Source of the DNA: Antarcticimicrobium sp040365005
GTDB taxonomy: Bacteria; Pseudomonadota; Alphaproteobacteria; Rhodobacterales; Rhodobacteraceae
Assembly: GCF_040365005.1 (NCBI RefSeq)
Contig: NZ_BAABWV010000005.1
Location: 124,001 to 188,000, forward strand
DNA length: 64,000 bases
Direction: 5' to 3'
The notes under the pieces are model-generated. The model saw only the letters and a list, made by a program, of their open reading frames with translations, made no database searches and had not been told where the DNA came from. The position numbers were made by a program, and so were the translations under genes. Of this stretch, positions 7,457 through 17,465 are shown piece by piece (the stretch's first letter is position 1; each line of letters begins with the position of its first letter).

Positions 7457-8830
7457 TCAGCAATTGGGAACGTTCACCGCCAGCCCGCCCAACGAGGTTT
7501 CCTTGTACTTCTCGCTCATGTCGGCGCCGGTCTGGCGCATGGTTTCGATGCAGGCGTCGAGCGGCACGAAATGCCGGCCATCGCCGCGCAGCGCCAGGCT
7601 CGCCGCGCTGACCGCCTTGATCGCGCCCAGCCCGTTGCGCTCGATGCAGGGCACCTGCACCAGCCCCTTCACCGGGTCGCAGGTCATGCCCAGGTGATGC
7701 TCCAACGCGATCTCGGCGGCGTTCTCGATCTGCTCCGGGCTGCCGCCCAGCACCGCGCAGAGCCCCGCCGCCGCCATCGCCGAGGCCGAGCCCACCTCGG
7801 CCTGGCAACCGGCCTCGGCGCCGGAGATCGAGGCATTGTACTTGACCAGCCCGCCGATCGCGGCCGCCGTCAGCAGGAATTCCTCGACCCGGTCGGCGCT
7901 GGCCCCCGGTACGTGGTCGAGCCAGTAACGGATCACCGCCGGCACCACACCCGCCGCCCCGTTGGTCGGCGCGGTCACCACCTGGCCGCCGGCGGCGTTT
8001 TCCTCGTTCACCGCCATCGCATAGGTCGCGATCCAGTCGTTGATGGTATGCGGCGCGGTCAGGTTCATGCCGTACTCGGCCGTCAGCGCCTGGTGGATGT
8101 CATGCGCCCGGCGGCGGATATCCAGCCCGCCGGGCAGGATGCCGCGCGCCGCGAGGCCGCGCTCGATACAGCCGTTCATCACCTCCCAGATGCGAGCGGT
8201 GCCGCCGGCAAGATGTTCGGCGCTGCCGCGCGACACCTCGTTGGCGCGTTTCATGCCGGCGATGGTCCTGCCGCTCTTGCGCGCCATCTCCAGCATTTCG
8301 GTGGCGGATTTGAACGGGTAGGGCACCGGCGGGCCATCATCGGTGTCGCGGCCCTCGGCCAGTTCCTCCTCGGTCAGGACGAAACCGCCGCCGATGGAGT
8401 AATAGACCTGTTGCAGGATCACGTCGCCCTGCGCGTCGGTGGCCATCAGGATCATGCCGTTGGCATGTCCCTCCAGCACGTGGTCATAGTCAAAGACCAG
8501 GTCCTGCGCCGGATCGAACCGCAGCGCGCCGAGGTCCTCGTGACGGATCACCTTGTCGGCGCTTATCTGCGACAGCGCCGCCTCGGCCTTTTCGGCCTCG
8601 TAGGTCTCGGGCACGAATCCGGCCAGCCCGAGGATGGTGGCGCGGTCGCTGGCGTGGCCCACCCCGGTAAAGGCGAGCGAGCCATGCAGCGAGGCGCGCA
8701 GCCCGGCAAAGTCGAAGGGCGAGGCGCGCATCAGCGCGAGGAACCGCGCGGCGGCGACCATCGGCCCCATGGTGTGCGACGAGGACGGGCCGACGCCCAC
8801 CTTGAACATGTCGAAGACGGAAAGAAACAT
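7457..8830 (-). CDS. sdaA: L-serine ammonia-lyase (iron-sulfur type, single chain)
   Basis: 457 residues, the standard length of single-chain bacterial L-serine dehydratases that convert serine to pyruvate and ammonia. Visible marks: the VGPSSSHTMGP signature at residues 13-23, the junction of the beta and alpha domains around GTARIWEVMNGCIERG, and cysteines in GLCAVLGG, GMTCDPVKG and QVPCIERN near the end that should hold the oxygen-labile [4Fe-4S] cluster. The start codon overlaps the stop of the glutathione transferase gene upstream by one base, so the two are translated as a pair. Confidence 0.95.
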   Translation of the reverse strand: MFLSVFDMFKVGVGPSSSHTMGPMVAAARFLALMRASPFDFAGLRASLHGSLAFTGVGHASDRATILGLAGFVPETYEAEKAEAALSQISADKVIRHEDLGALRFDPAQDLVFDYDHVLEGHANGMILMATDAQGDVILQQVYYSIGGGFVLTEEELAEGRDTDDGPPVPYPFKSATEMLEMARKSGRTIAGMKRANEVSRGSAEHLAGGTARIWEVMNGCIERGLAARGILPGGLDIRRRAHDIHQALTAEYGMNLTAPHTINDWIATYAMAVNEENAAGGQVVTAPTNGAAGVVPAVIRYWLDHVPGASADRVEEFLLTAAAIGGLVKYNASISGAEAGCQAEVGSASAMAAAGLCAVLGGSPEQIENAAEIALEHHLGMTCDPVKGLVQVPCIERNGLGAIKAVSAASLALRGDGRHFVPLDACIETMRQTGADMSEKYKETSLGGLAVNVPNC

Positions 8831-9528
8831 CAGGTGGCGGTCCCTTCGGGCGGGGTTGCGGGGCGGGGAGAGGTGAAAGGTTGCGCGCCAAGCCCCTCGG
8901 CACGGGCGGCAGCGCGGGCGGCGTCCGAATCCTCGACGCGGGCGCAGAGCGCGGCCAGGGCGGGAAAATCGGTCAATCTGAACCAGCCCCGGTCAAAATC
9001 CTCGGGGTACAGCGCCATCCAGCGCAGCAGGCAGGCGAGATAGAACTCGGTCGCGCCGCCGGGCCAATCCGGTGCCGCGACGGCGTGATCGAGCAGTGCC
9101 AGATGCCGCCGCAGACGCGCGGTCAGACCCGCGCGCAGAACGTCCGCCTGTGCCGCGTCGATGTATTGCTCGGGATGGAACAGCATGCGCAGATCGGCGT
9201 GCAGCGTGTTGGAGGTGAAGACCAGCCATTTCAGGAACGCCCCGCGACCCGGATCATCCGGCGCCGGCCCCAACCCGCCGTGGCGGTCCGCCAGCCAGAG
9301 CAGGATCGCGGCGGTCTCGAACAGCGGTCCGTCGGGCGTTTCCAGCACCGGGATCAGCCCGGCCGGGTTCAGCGCGCGATAGGCGGCGCCGTGCTGTTCC
9401 CGCGTGGCGCGGTCCACCAGCACCGTGTCGAAGGGCAGCCCGCGCGCCTCCAGCGCCAGCCGGATCACCAGCGAGGCGTTGTCGGGGGCATAGTGCAGGC
9501 GAAAGGGCGTGGTCATGGGGTGATTCAT
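8830..9528 (-). CDS. Glutathione S-transferase family protein
   Basis: 232 residues with an N-terminal thioredoxin-like domain (about 6-85) and an all-helical C-terminal domain. The NPAGLIPVLETPDGPLFE segment carries the cis-proline (VP) and the ES/ET-type glutathione contact position, and LRLHYAPDN-like strand-turn at the start matches the family (here FRLHYAPDNASLVIRLALEA). It probably conjugates or reduces a small electrophile with glutathione. It is the first gene of a two-gene unit with sdaA (one-base overlap) and divergent from the flavin oxidoreductase gene. An alternative start is the Met at residue 5. Confidence 0.85.
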   Translation of the reverse strand: MNHPMTTPFRLHYAPDNASLVIRLALEARGLPFDTVLVDRATREQHGAAYRALNPAGLIPVLETPDGPLFETAAILLWLADRHGGLGPAPDDPGRGAFLKWLVFTSNTLHADLRMLFHPEQYIDAAQADVLRAGLTARLRRHLALLDHAVAAPDWPGGATEFYLACLLRWMALYPEDFDRGWFRLTDFPALAALCARVEDSDAARAAARAEGLGAQPFTSPRPATPPEGTAT

Positions 9529-9657
9529 ATCCGAGGAGGGGCGCGACTCGGGCGCACCAAAGCGACATTTCCGATCGGAAACAAGTCATCGAGGTGACTG
9601 ATTGCACCGCCCCGGCGCCCGGGATAGCGTGCCGGCAAACATAGACCGAGAGGCCCC

Positions 9658-10803
9658 ATGACCGACACGCCGCACCTGTTCCGCCCCGTCCCCCTACGTG
9701 GGATCACCGCCCGAAACCGCGTGGTGATTTCGCCGATGTGCCAGTATTCGGCGCACGAGGGGCATCTTGAGGATTGGCACATGGTCCAGCTGGGCCGGTT
9801 CGCCATCGGCGGGGCGGGAATCGTCTTTACCGAGGCGACGGCGGTGCAGAAAGCGGGCCGTATCACCCATGGCTGCGCCGGGCTGTGGTGCGACAGCCAG
9901 ATCACCGGCCATGCCCGCGTGGCGCAGTTCGCCCTGACCCATGGCGCGATCCCGGCGGTGCAGCTGGGCCATGCGGGCCGCAAGTCAGGGATGCAGCGGC
10001 CCTGGTTCGGCAACGGGCCGTTGAACGATGCCGATTTCGCCCGGGGCGATATGCCCTGGACCCCGGTCGGCCCGTCCGAGATCCCGGTCGCCGAGGGCTG
10101 GCCGATGCCCCATGCGCTGAGCGAGGCGGAGATCGGACAGCTGGTCGAGGATTTCGTCGCGGCCACCCGCCGGGCGCAGGCCGCCGGCTACAAGATTGTC
10201 GAGATCCACGGCGCGCATGGCTACCTGATCCACTCGTTCCTGTCGCCGCTGTCGAACAAGCGGACCGACGCCTATGGCGGCGATCTGGAGGGGCGGATGC
10301 GGTTGGCGCTGGAGGTGGCGAAAGCCGTGCGCGCGACCTGGCCCGAGGATCTGCCGGTGTTCTTCCGCACCTCTGCCGTCGATGGCGACCCGGCGGGCTG
10401 GACCCTGCCGGACACGGTGGAACTGGCCAAGCGGTTGAAAGAGATCGGCATCGACGTGATGGATTGCTCCTCTTCCGGGATTGCCGGGGCGGCAACCGCC
10501 AGCGGCAGCGGCAAGCGCCAGCCGGGGTTCCAGGTGCCCTTCGCCGAGGAGGTCCGGCACAAGGCGGGCCTGCCGACGATGGCGGTGGGGCTGATCACCC
10601 ACCCGCAGCAGGCCGAGGAGATCCTGTCCGGGGGGCAGGCCGACCTGATCGCCATCGGGCGCGAGGCGCTGGTCGATCCGATGTGGGCCCTGCACGCGGC
10701 GCAGGCGCTTGGCCATGACACGGGATATGGGTCATGGCCGGAACAATCGGGCTGGTGGCTGGCGGTGCGCGACAAGACCTCGGATCTTTATCAACCGAAA
10801 TAG
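9658..10803 (+). CDS. Old yellow enzyme family NADH:flavin oxidoreductase (YqjM-like)
   Basis: 381 residues forming an FMN-binding TIM barrel. Marks of the thermophilic-like/YqjM subclass are the PMCQYSA motif with the flavin-tuning cysteine (C28), QLGHAGRKS, the substrate-binding H-G-A-H pair in IHGAHGYLIHSFLSP, and the RTDAYGG motif. Such enzymes reduce activated C=C bonds using NAD(P)H. A GAGAGG lies just before the start. It is divergent from the glutathione transferase-sdaA pair, a pairing of electrophile-handling enzymes that may be meaningful. Confidence 0.93.
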   Translation: MTDTPHLFRPVPLRGITARNRVVISPMCQYSAHEGHLEDWHMVQLGRFAIGGAGIVFTEATAVQKAGRITHGCAGLWCDSQITGHARVAQFALTHGAIPAVQLGHAGRKSGMQRPWFGNGPLNDADFARGDMPWTPVGPSEIPVAEGWPMPHALSEAEIGQLVEDFVAATRRAQAAGYKIVEIHGAHGYLIHSFLSPLSNKRTDAYGGDLEGRMRLALEVAKAVRATWPEDLPVFFRTSAVDGDPAGWTLPDTVELAKRLKEIGIDVMDCSSSGIAGAATASGSGKRQPGFQVPFAEEVRHKAGLPTMAVGLITHPQQAEEILSGGQADLIAIGREALVDPMWALHAAQALGHDTGYGSWPEQSGWWLAVRDKTSDLYQPK

Positions 10804-11054
10804 GACATCACCGGCGCGTCGCGGGCATCCGGTTCGCGGCGCTGACCGGATCGGGGAAAATCGTGTCCTTTCGTACAAGCCGCGCGGGAGAGGCGCGCGC
10901 CGCGCCGAACGCGCCGAATTCATCGCCGCCATGCGCAAGGTGGTGCGAGCGATGCACAGGCGACGTCCCGCGTCGGCGGAGAAATCCGAATAGCCCTCGC
11001 AGAGGCGGCCGGATTTCCCTATAACCCCGATGATCCCATCCGAACGAGGCTGCC

Positions 11055-11843
11055 ATGACCGGAGAACTATCGCCCATCGACAAGGCCAAATTCGTCGCCG
11101 CCCGCCGCGCCGCCGATTACGTCGAGGACGGCATGCGTGTCGGGCTCGGCACCGGCAGCACCGCCGCCTGGCTGGTGCGCTGCCTGGGCGAGATGGTGCG
11201 CGAGGACGGGCTGAAATTCAAAGGCGTGCCGACCTCGACCCGCACCGCCGAACTGGCCCGCGACGTCGGCATCGAGGTGATCAGCCTCGACGAGGCGCGC
11301 TGGCTGGACCTGACCATCGACGGCGCCGATGAATTCGATGCCGACCTGAACCTGATCAAGGGCGGCGGCGGGGCGCTGTTGCAGGAAAAGATCGTCGCCA
11401 CCGCCTCGGACCGGATGGTGGTGATTGCCGACATCGGCAAGCAGGTGGAGACGCTCGGGGCCTTCCCGCTGCCGGTCGAGGTGATTCCCTTTGGCTGGCA
11501 GACCACCCAGGCGCTGATCGAGGAAACCCTGATCTCGATGGACGTGCTGGGGCGCGACACCACGCTGCGGATGAACGGCGAGGCCGCTTTTGTCACCGAC
11601 GAGGGCAATTTCATCCTGGATCTGCACCTGAAGCGGATCGGCAATGCCCGGCAATTGGCGCTGGTGCTGAACCAGATGCCCGGCGTGGTTGAAAACGGCC
11701 TGTTCATCGATATCTGTGACACCGTCGTGCTGGGATTCGGAGATGGCCGGGTCGAATTGCGCGACATCAACGAGGGTACGATCGAGCATGACAGGCTGGA
11801 TTTCGTCGAGAGCGAGAACCTGTTCACCGATCTTTCGGATTGA
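11055..11843 (+). CDS. rpiA: Ribose-5-phosphate isomerase A
   Basis: 262 residues. It interconverts ribose 5-phosphate and ribulose 5-phosphate in the pentose phosphate pathway. Active-site motifs visible: LGTGSTA (31-37, phosphate loop), DGADEFD (89-95) and KGGGGALLQEK (102-112) with the catalytic Glu and Lys region. Full length for alphaproteobacterial RpiA. The next gene (glutathione reductase) starts 12 bases after the stop, so the two probably form one transcript, linking NADPH-producing pentose metabolism with an NADPH-using reductase. The 251 bases upstream (10804-11054) hold no gene I can support. Confidence 0.97.
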   Translation: MTGELSPIDKAKFVAARRAADYVEDGMRVGLGTGSTAAWLVRCLGEMVREDGLKFKGVPTSTRTAELARDVGIEVISLDEARWLDLTIDGADEFDADLNLIKGGGGALLQEKIVATASDRMVVIADIGKQVETLGAFPLPVEVIPFGWQTTQALIEETLISMDVLGRDTTLRMNGEAAFVTDEGNFILDLHLKRIGNARQLALVLNQMPGVVENGLFIDICDTVVLGFGDGRVELRDINEGTIEHDRLDFVESENLFTDLSD

Positions 11844-11855
11844 GGACCGCAATAC

Positions 11856-13214
11856 ATGAGCTTTGACTACGATCTGTTCGTCATCGGCGGCGGCTCGGGC
11901 GGGGTGCGCGCCGCGCGCGTGGCCGCCGGGGACACCGGTGCAAAGGTGGCGCTGGCAGAAGAGGATCGCTATGGCGGCACCTGCGTGATCCGCGGCTGCG
12001 TGCCGAAAAAGCTGATGGTCTTCGCCAGCGAATACGCCGACATGGTCGAGGACGCCAAGAGCTATGGCTGGTCGATCGCGCCGGGCCGGTTCGACTGGAC
12101 CGCGTTCCGGGGCAAGCTTGAGGCGGAACTCGACCGGCTCGAAGGGATCTATCGCAACCTGTTGAAGAACGCCGGTGTCGAAAGCTTCGACCAGCGCGCG
12201 CGGCTGGTCGATCCCCACACGGTGGAACTGGCCGACGGCAGCCGCAAGACCGCCCGGCACATCCTGCTGGCCACCGGCGGACGGCCGGTCAAGCCCGACA
12301 TGCCGGGGGCCGAGCTGGGCATCACCTCGAACGACATCTTCCACCTTCCGGAACTGCCCAAGTCGATCCTGATCGTCGGCGGTGGCTACATCGCCAGCGA
12401 ATTCGCCGGCATCCTCAACGGGCTTGGCGTCGCGGTCACCCAATTCTATCGTGGTGCGCAGATCCTGCGCGGCTTTGACAACGAGGCGCGCGGTCTGGTC
12501 AGCGAAGAGATGCGCCAGCGCGGCATCGACCTGCACCTGGGCACCAACATCCTCGAGATGGCCCGCGACGGCGACGGCATCCGCGTCAAGGCCACCAACG
12601 GCACCGAACGCCTGTTCGACCAGGTGATGTTCGCCACCGGGCGGGCGCCGAACGCCGACGACATGGGGCTCGAGGCGCTGGGCGTGGAGCGCGGTCGCAA
12701 GGGCGAGGTCGTGGTGGACGAATACAGCCAGACCGCCGTGCCCTCGATCCATGCCATCGGCGATGTCACCGACCGGGTGAACCTGACCCCGGTGGCGATC
12801 CGCGAGGGGATGGCCTTTGTCGAAACCGTGTTCAAGGGCAACCCGACCCCGGTGGATCACGAGCTGATCCCGACCGCGATCTTTACCCAGCCCGAGATGG
12901 GCACCGTGGGCCTGAGCGAAGAGGACGCCGCGGAGCAGGAGCCGATCGAGGTCTATTCCACCAGCTTCAAGCCGATGCAGCAGAGCTTTGCCGGCCGGGC
13001 CGACCGGGTACTGATGAAGCTCGTGGTCAGCAAGGCCACGCGCAAGGTTCTGGGCTGTCATATCGTGGCGCCGGGCGCCGGCGAGATGATCCAGCTGGCC
13101 GGCGTTGCGGTCAAGATGGGCGCAACGAAAGAGGATTTCGACCGGACCGTGGCGGTGCACCCGACCATGTCCGAGGAAATCGTGACAATGAAAGCACCGG
13201 TGCGCAGCGCTTGA
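11856..13214 (+). CDS. gor: Glutathione-disulfide reductase
   Basis: 452 residues. Flavoprotein that reduces GSSG to GSH with NADPH. Visible: the FAD-binding GGGSGGVRAAR start (11-21), the redox-active disulfide C43/C48 in GGTCVIRGCVPKK, the NAD(P)-binding VGGGYIASEFAGI, a second FAD site ATGRAPNAD and AIGDVT, and the C-terminal HPTMSEE with the catalytic His-Glu of the dimer interface. A GAGGAC lies 10 bases before the start. It follows rpiA closely and precedes hflK by 68 bases. Confidence 0.96.
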   Translation: MSFDYDLFVIGGGSGGVRAARVAAGDTGAKVALAEEDRYGGTCVIRGCVPKKLMVFASEYADMVEDAKSYGWSIAPGRFDWTAFRGKLEAELDRLEGIYRNLLKNAGVESFDQRARLVDPHTVELADGSRKTARHILLATGGRPVKPDMPGAELGITSNDIFHLPELPKSILIVGGGYIASEFAGILNGLGVAVTQFYRGAQILRGFDNEARGLVSEEMRQRGIDLHLGTNILEMARDGDGIRVKATNGTERLFDQVMFATGRAPNADDMGLEALGVERGRKGEVVVDEYSQTAVPSIHAIGDVTDRVNLTPVAIREGMAFVETVFKGNPTPVDHELIPTAIFTQPEMGTVGLSEEDAAEQEPIEVYSTSFKPMQQSFAGRADRVLMKLVVSKATRKVLGCHIVAPGAGEMIQLAGVAVKMGATKEDFDRTVAVHPTMSEEIVTMKAPVRSA

Positions 13215-13282
13215 TTTGAGCGCCGGCGGACACAGGTAAGTGAACAAGGCCGCAGCGGCGGCACGAGAAGGGGAAAGACACG

Positions 13283-14445
13283 ATGGCGGGCAATAGCGGA
13301 GGCCCCTGGGGGGGCGGCGGTTCGTCCGGGGGCGGAGGCAACCGGGGAAATAACGGCGGCGGCAACAACGGCGGCGGCGGTGGCCGGCGCCCGGACGATG
13401 ACGGCCCCCAGATCCCCGAGATCGACGAGCTGGTGAAAAAGGGCCAGGAACAGTTGCGCGTGCTGATGGGCGGGCGCGGCGGCAAGGGCGGCGGCACCGG
13501 CGGCGGCAAGGGCAGCGGTGGTCCGATGTTCACCCGTGGCACCATCGGCCTGGGCGTCATCGCGGCGGCGGTCCTCTGGGGCATGGCGAGCTTTTATACC
13601 GTCAAGCCGGAAGAGCAGTCGGTCGAACTGTTCCTGGGCAAGTTCTCGAGCATCGGCCAGCCGGGGCTGAACTTTGCCCCCTGGCCCGTGGTCACTGCCG
13701 AGGTGATCCCGGTCACCACCGAACAGCGCGAGGATATCGGCACCGGCCGGGGCCAGGATGCCGGGCTGATGCTGACCGGGGACGAGAACGTGGTCGACAT
13801 TGATTTCCAAGTGGTCTGGAACATCAACGACCCGGCCGAATTCCTGTTCAACCTGCGCGATGCGCGCTCGACCATCCGGGCAGTGTCGGAATCGGCCATG
13901 CGCGAGATCATCGCGCAATCCGAACTGGCGCCGATCCTGAACCGCGACCGGGGCGTGATTGCCGACCGTCTGCTGGACCTGATCCAGTCGACGCTGGACA
14001 GCTATGACAGCGGCGTCAACATCGTTCGGGTCAACTTCGACAAGGCCGATCCGCCCGAGCAGGTGATCGACGCCTTCCGCGAGGTGCAGGCGGCCGAGCA
14101 GGAACGTGACCGGCTGCAGAACGTGGCCGATGCCTATGCCAACCGGGTGCTGGCCGAGGCCCGCGGTGAGGCGGCCCAGCTTCTGGAAGAGGCCGAGGGC
14201 TATCGCGCGCAGGTGGTGAACGAGGCCCAGGGTGAGGCAAGCCGCTTTACCGCCGTGCTGGCCGAATACGCCAAGGCCCCCGAGGTGACGCGCAAGCGTC
14301 TCTATCTCGAAACCATGGAACAGGTGCTGGGGGATATCGACAAGATCATCCTCGACGAGAGCGTCGGCGGCGCGGGGCAGGGCGTGGTGCCCTACCTGCC
14401 GCTGAACGAACTGCGGCGCGGCACCGGCAGCCAGGAGAACAACTG

Positions 14446-14446
<1 letters not shown>
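13283..14446 (+). CDS. hflK: FtsH protease modulator HflK
   Basis: 387 residues. Stomatin/prohibitin-family membrane protein that forms with HflC a large periplasmic-facing complex around the FtsH protease and restrains it. The first 80 residues are Gly/Asn-rich low complexity (cytoplasmic in E. coli HflK), then one transmembrane helix (about 86-105), then the SPFH domain and a long coiled-coil region rich in Ala/Glu/Arg (about 260-340). The stop overlaps the hflC start (TGATG). Confidence 0.95.
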
Positions 14447-15389
<943 letters not shown>

Positions 15390-15390
<1 letters not shown>

Positions 15391-15584
15391 TGGCAACCGT
15401 CATTCTGGCCCTCGGGCTGGTTCTGATCGTGGAGGGGCTGGCCTGGGTGCTGGCCCCTTCGCTTGTCGAGCGCATGCTAGAGGCACTGCGCGCATTGCCC
15501 GAGCCGGTCCGCCGCCAGGTCGGCGCGCTCGGGCTGGTGACCGGGCTGATCCTGCTCTGGATCGCGCATCAACTGGGGGCGTGA
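15390..15584 (+). CDS. DUF2065 family small membrane protein
   Basis: 64 residues, two transmembrane helices with a short loop (ERMLEALRALPEPVRRQVG), starting MATVILALGLVLIVEGLAW. The pattern EGLAWVLAP in helix 1 and GLVTGLILLW in helix 2 is characteristic of DUF2065 (YjeT-like) proteins, which regularly lie beside hflKC. The ATG at 15390 overlaps the hflC stop; an in-frame TTG three bases earlier is less likely to be used. Role unknown, probably tied to the HflKC membrane complex. Confidence 0.85.
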
Positions 15585-15663
15585 TCGCGCCGATGCGCGG
15601 CCCGCCGCTGTTTTCGGGCCCGTCCCCTTCAATTTTCACGGCTTGGCTTTCACAACGGCTTGA

Positions 15664-15673
15664 TTGCATGCAA
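15664..15673. repeat. Perfect 10-base palindrome upstream of degP
   Basis: TTGCATGCAA, a perfect palindrome just upstream of the proposed degP -35 element; a further TTGCA follows at 15680. It could be an operator, but no regulator is indicated. The remaining bases of the 199-base gap 15585-15783 hold only the promoter and ribosome-binding site described here. Confidence 0.35.
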
Positions 15674-15679
15674 CACTCG

Positions 15680-15707
15680 TTGCAGGCGAGGGCGGAGCAC
15701 CTACATT
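15680..15707 (+). promoter_or_regulatory. Candidate sigma-70-type promoter of degP
   Basis: TTGCAG (15680-15685), 16-base spacer, TACATT (15702-15707), about 75 bases before the degP start. This would let degP be transcribed apart from hflKC. Assigned by eye only. Confidence 0.4.
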
Positions 15708-15770
15708 GCACCCGTGGAATCCGGCCACCGTCGCTCTGATACGGCGACCGGCGCTCAACCATGATTTTAC

Positions 15771-15777
15771 AAGGAGG
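15771..15777 (+). promoter_or_regulatory. Strong ribosome-binding site fixing the degP start
   Basis: AAGGAGG, seven bases matching the consensus Shine-Dalgarno, ending six bases before a GTG at 15784. No comparable site precedes the ATG at 15838 or the long-frame ATG at 15664, so the GTG start is preferred. Confidence 0.75.
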
Positions 15778-15783
15778 CTTCCA

Positions 15784-17256
15784 GTGCAGCCACAGGCAAT
15801 CACAAATCCAGACGGGCAGGCCGGCCCGATCACCCGCATGCGGGTCATCGGACTGACCGTTTTGACCATGGTCTTCGTGCTGGCGCAGGTCGCGCTTGCC
15901 CAGGCCAAGCCGGAAAGCCTCGCGCCCCTGGCGGAAAAGATCAGCCCGGCGGTGGTCAACATCACCACCACGACGCTGGTCGAGGGCCGCACCGGCCCGC
16001 AGGGCATCGTTCCGAAGGGCTCACCCTTCGAGGATTTCTTCAAGGAGTTCCAGGACCGCAACAATGATCAGGACCGGCCGCGGCGCTCTTCGGCGCTGGG
16101 CTCGGGCTTTGTCATCTCCGAGGATGGCTACGTGGTCACCAACAACCACGTCATCGACGGCGCCGACGAGATCCAGATCGAGTTCTTCGACGGCGAGGAA
16201 ATCAAGGCCGAGGTGGTGGGCACCGACCCCAACACCGATATCGCTCTGCTCAAGGTCAAGACCGACAAACCGCTCGCCTTCGTCAGCTTCGGGGACAGTG
16301 ACCTGTCCCGCGTGGGCGATTGGGTGATGGCCATGGGCAACCCGCTGGGGCAGGGGTTCTCGGCCTCGGTCGGCATCGTCTCGGCGCGCAACCGGGCACT
16401 CAGCGGCACCTATGACGATTACATCCAGACCGACGCGGCGATCAACCGCGGCAACTCGGGCGGGCCGCTGTTCAACATGGACGGCGAGGTGATCGGCGTG
16501 AACACCGCGATCCTGTCGCCCAACGGTGGCTCCATCGGTATCGGCTTCTCGATGGCCTCGAACGTGGTCAGCAAGGTGGTCGACCAGTTGCGCGAGTTCG
16601 GCGAAACCCGCCGCGGCTGGCTCGGCGTCCGCATCCAGGACGTGACCGACGACGTGGCCGAGGCGATCGGCCTGGCCAAGGCCGAGGGGGCGCTGATCAC
16701 CGATGTGCCCGACGGTCCCTCCAAGGAGGCCGGCCTGCTCGCGGGGGACGTGATCATGAGCTTCGACGGCAAGGAGGTGAAGGACACCCGGGCGCTGGTC
16801 AAGCAGGTCGGCAACACTGCCGTCGGCAAGGCGGTGCGTGTGGTGGTGTTCCGTGACGGCGCGACCAAGACCCTCCTGGTGACCCTGGGTCGCCGCGAAG
16901 AGGCCGAGCGCGCGGTCCCTGCCGCTATGAACGGCGAAGCAGCCCCCGCCCCGCGCGAGCTGGAGATCCTGGGCCTGTCGTTGACCCCGCCCACGGACGA
17001 GATGCGCAAAGAACTGGGCATCGATGACGACATGGACGGGCTTGTGGTCGTCGACGTGGACGAGGCCAGCCAGGCCTTTGAGAAAGGGCTGCGTGCCGGC
17101 GATCTGATCACCGAGGCCGGGCAGCAGAAGGTCGCCACCCTCGACGACCTGCAAGAGCGTGTCGACGCCGCCCGCGAGGCCGGGCGCAAGTCGCTGCTGC
17201 TGCTGATCCGTCGTGGCGGCCAACCGCGCTTTGTCGCGCTGGGGCTGGAGGACTGA
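15784..17256 (+). CDS. degP: Periplasmic serine protease Do (DegP/DegQ family)
   Basis: 490 residues from the GTG start. Residues 19-40 form a signal-anchor or signal peptide ending near ALAQAKPES, after an unusually long polar lead of about 18 residues. The trypsin-like domain has the catalytic triad H122 (TNNHVIDGADE), D152 (DPNTDIALLKV) and S225 (RGNSGGPLF). Two PDZ domains follow (about 290-380 and 400-485, the second with VVVDVDEASQAFEKGLRAGD). It degrades or refolds damaged envelope proteins. Placed after hflK-hflC-DUF2065, as in many alphaproteobacteria, giving a membrane/periplasm quality-control cluster. Confidence 0.95.
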   Translation: MQPQAITNPDGQAGPITRMRVIGLTVLTMVFVLAQVALAQAKPESLAPLAEKISPAVVNITTTTLVEGRTGPQGIVPKGSPFEDFFKEFQDRNNDQDRPRRSSALGSGFVISEDGYVVTNNHVIDGADEIQIEFFDGEEIKAEVVGTDPNTDIALLKVKTDKPLAFVSFGDSDLSRVGDWVMAMGNPLGQGFSASVGIVSARNRALSGTYDDYIQTDAAINRGNSGGPLFNMDGEVIGVNTAILSPNGGSIGIGFSMASNVVSKVVDQLREFGETRRGWLGVRIQDVTDDVAEAIGLAKAEGALITDVPDGPSKEAGLLAGDVIMSFDGKEVKDTRALVKQVGNTAVGKAVRVVVFRDGATKTLLVTLGRREEAERAVPAAMNGEAAPAPRELEILGLSLTPPTDEMRKELGIDDDMDGLVVVDVDEASQAFEKGLRAGDLITEAGQQKVATLDDLQERVDAAREAGRKSLLLLIRRGGQPRFVALGLED

Positions 17257-17280
17257 TCCCACATCCCTGACCGATTTGGG

Positions 17281-17310
17281 AAAGGCCGGGCCGCGCGTCC
17301 GGCCTTTTTC
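17281..17310 (+). terminator. Intrinsic terminator after degP
   Basis: Nine-base inverted repeat AAAGGCCGG (17281-17289) with CCGGCCTTT (17299-17307), running into TTTTTC. It lies 25 bases after the degP stop and should end the hflK-degP transcript. Confidence 0.85.
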
Positions 17311-17318
17311 GTTGCGGG

Positions 17319-17432
17319 CGCGAAACGCTTCGGCTGCTGATCAAGGACGCGAAACAGGTGCAGACCGAGGTGTTGGCGAACATCCTGACCCAGATCGCCC
17401 GCATCTCCGGCGCTTCGGCGGTCATGCCCTGA
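17319..17432 (+). pseudogene. Possible remnant of a coding sequence (C-terminal fragment)
   Basis: Directly behind the degP terminator an open frame without a start codon reads RETLRLLIKDAKQVQTEVL and then ANILTQIARISGASAVMP before a TGA (17430-17432). The amphipathic pattern looks like real protein rather than random GC-rich frame, but there is no start, no ribosome-binding site and only about 38 codons. I do not recognise the parent family. It may be the tail of a gene whose front was deleted. The rest of the 444-base region 17257-17700 holds the two terminators and nothing else convincing. Confidence 0.25.
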
Positions 17433-17465
17433 CGTCGGGGCGGTCGGATCGGCTGCGGGGATTGA

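Noticed and set aside
10709..10993. 94-codon frame between the OYE gene and rpiA, ending ERAEFIAAMRKVVRAMHRR
   Set aside because: The first third overlaps the OYE gene in another frame, there is no start codon with a ribosome-binding site in the free part, and the Arg-rich composition is what random GC-rich sequence gives. I see no gene in 10804-11054.
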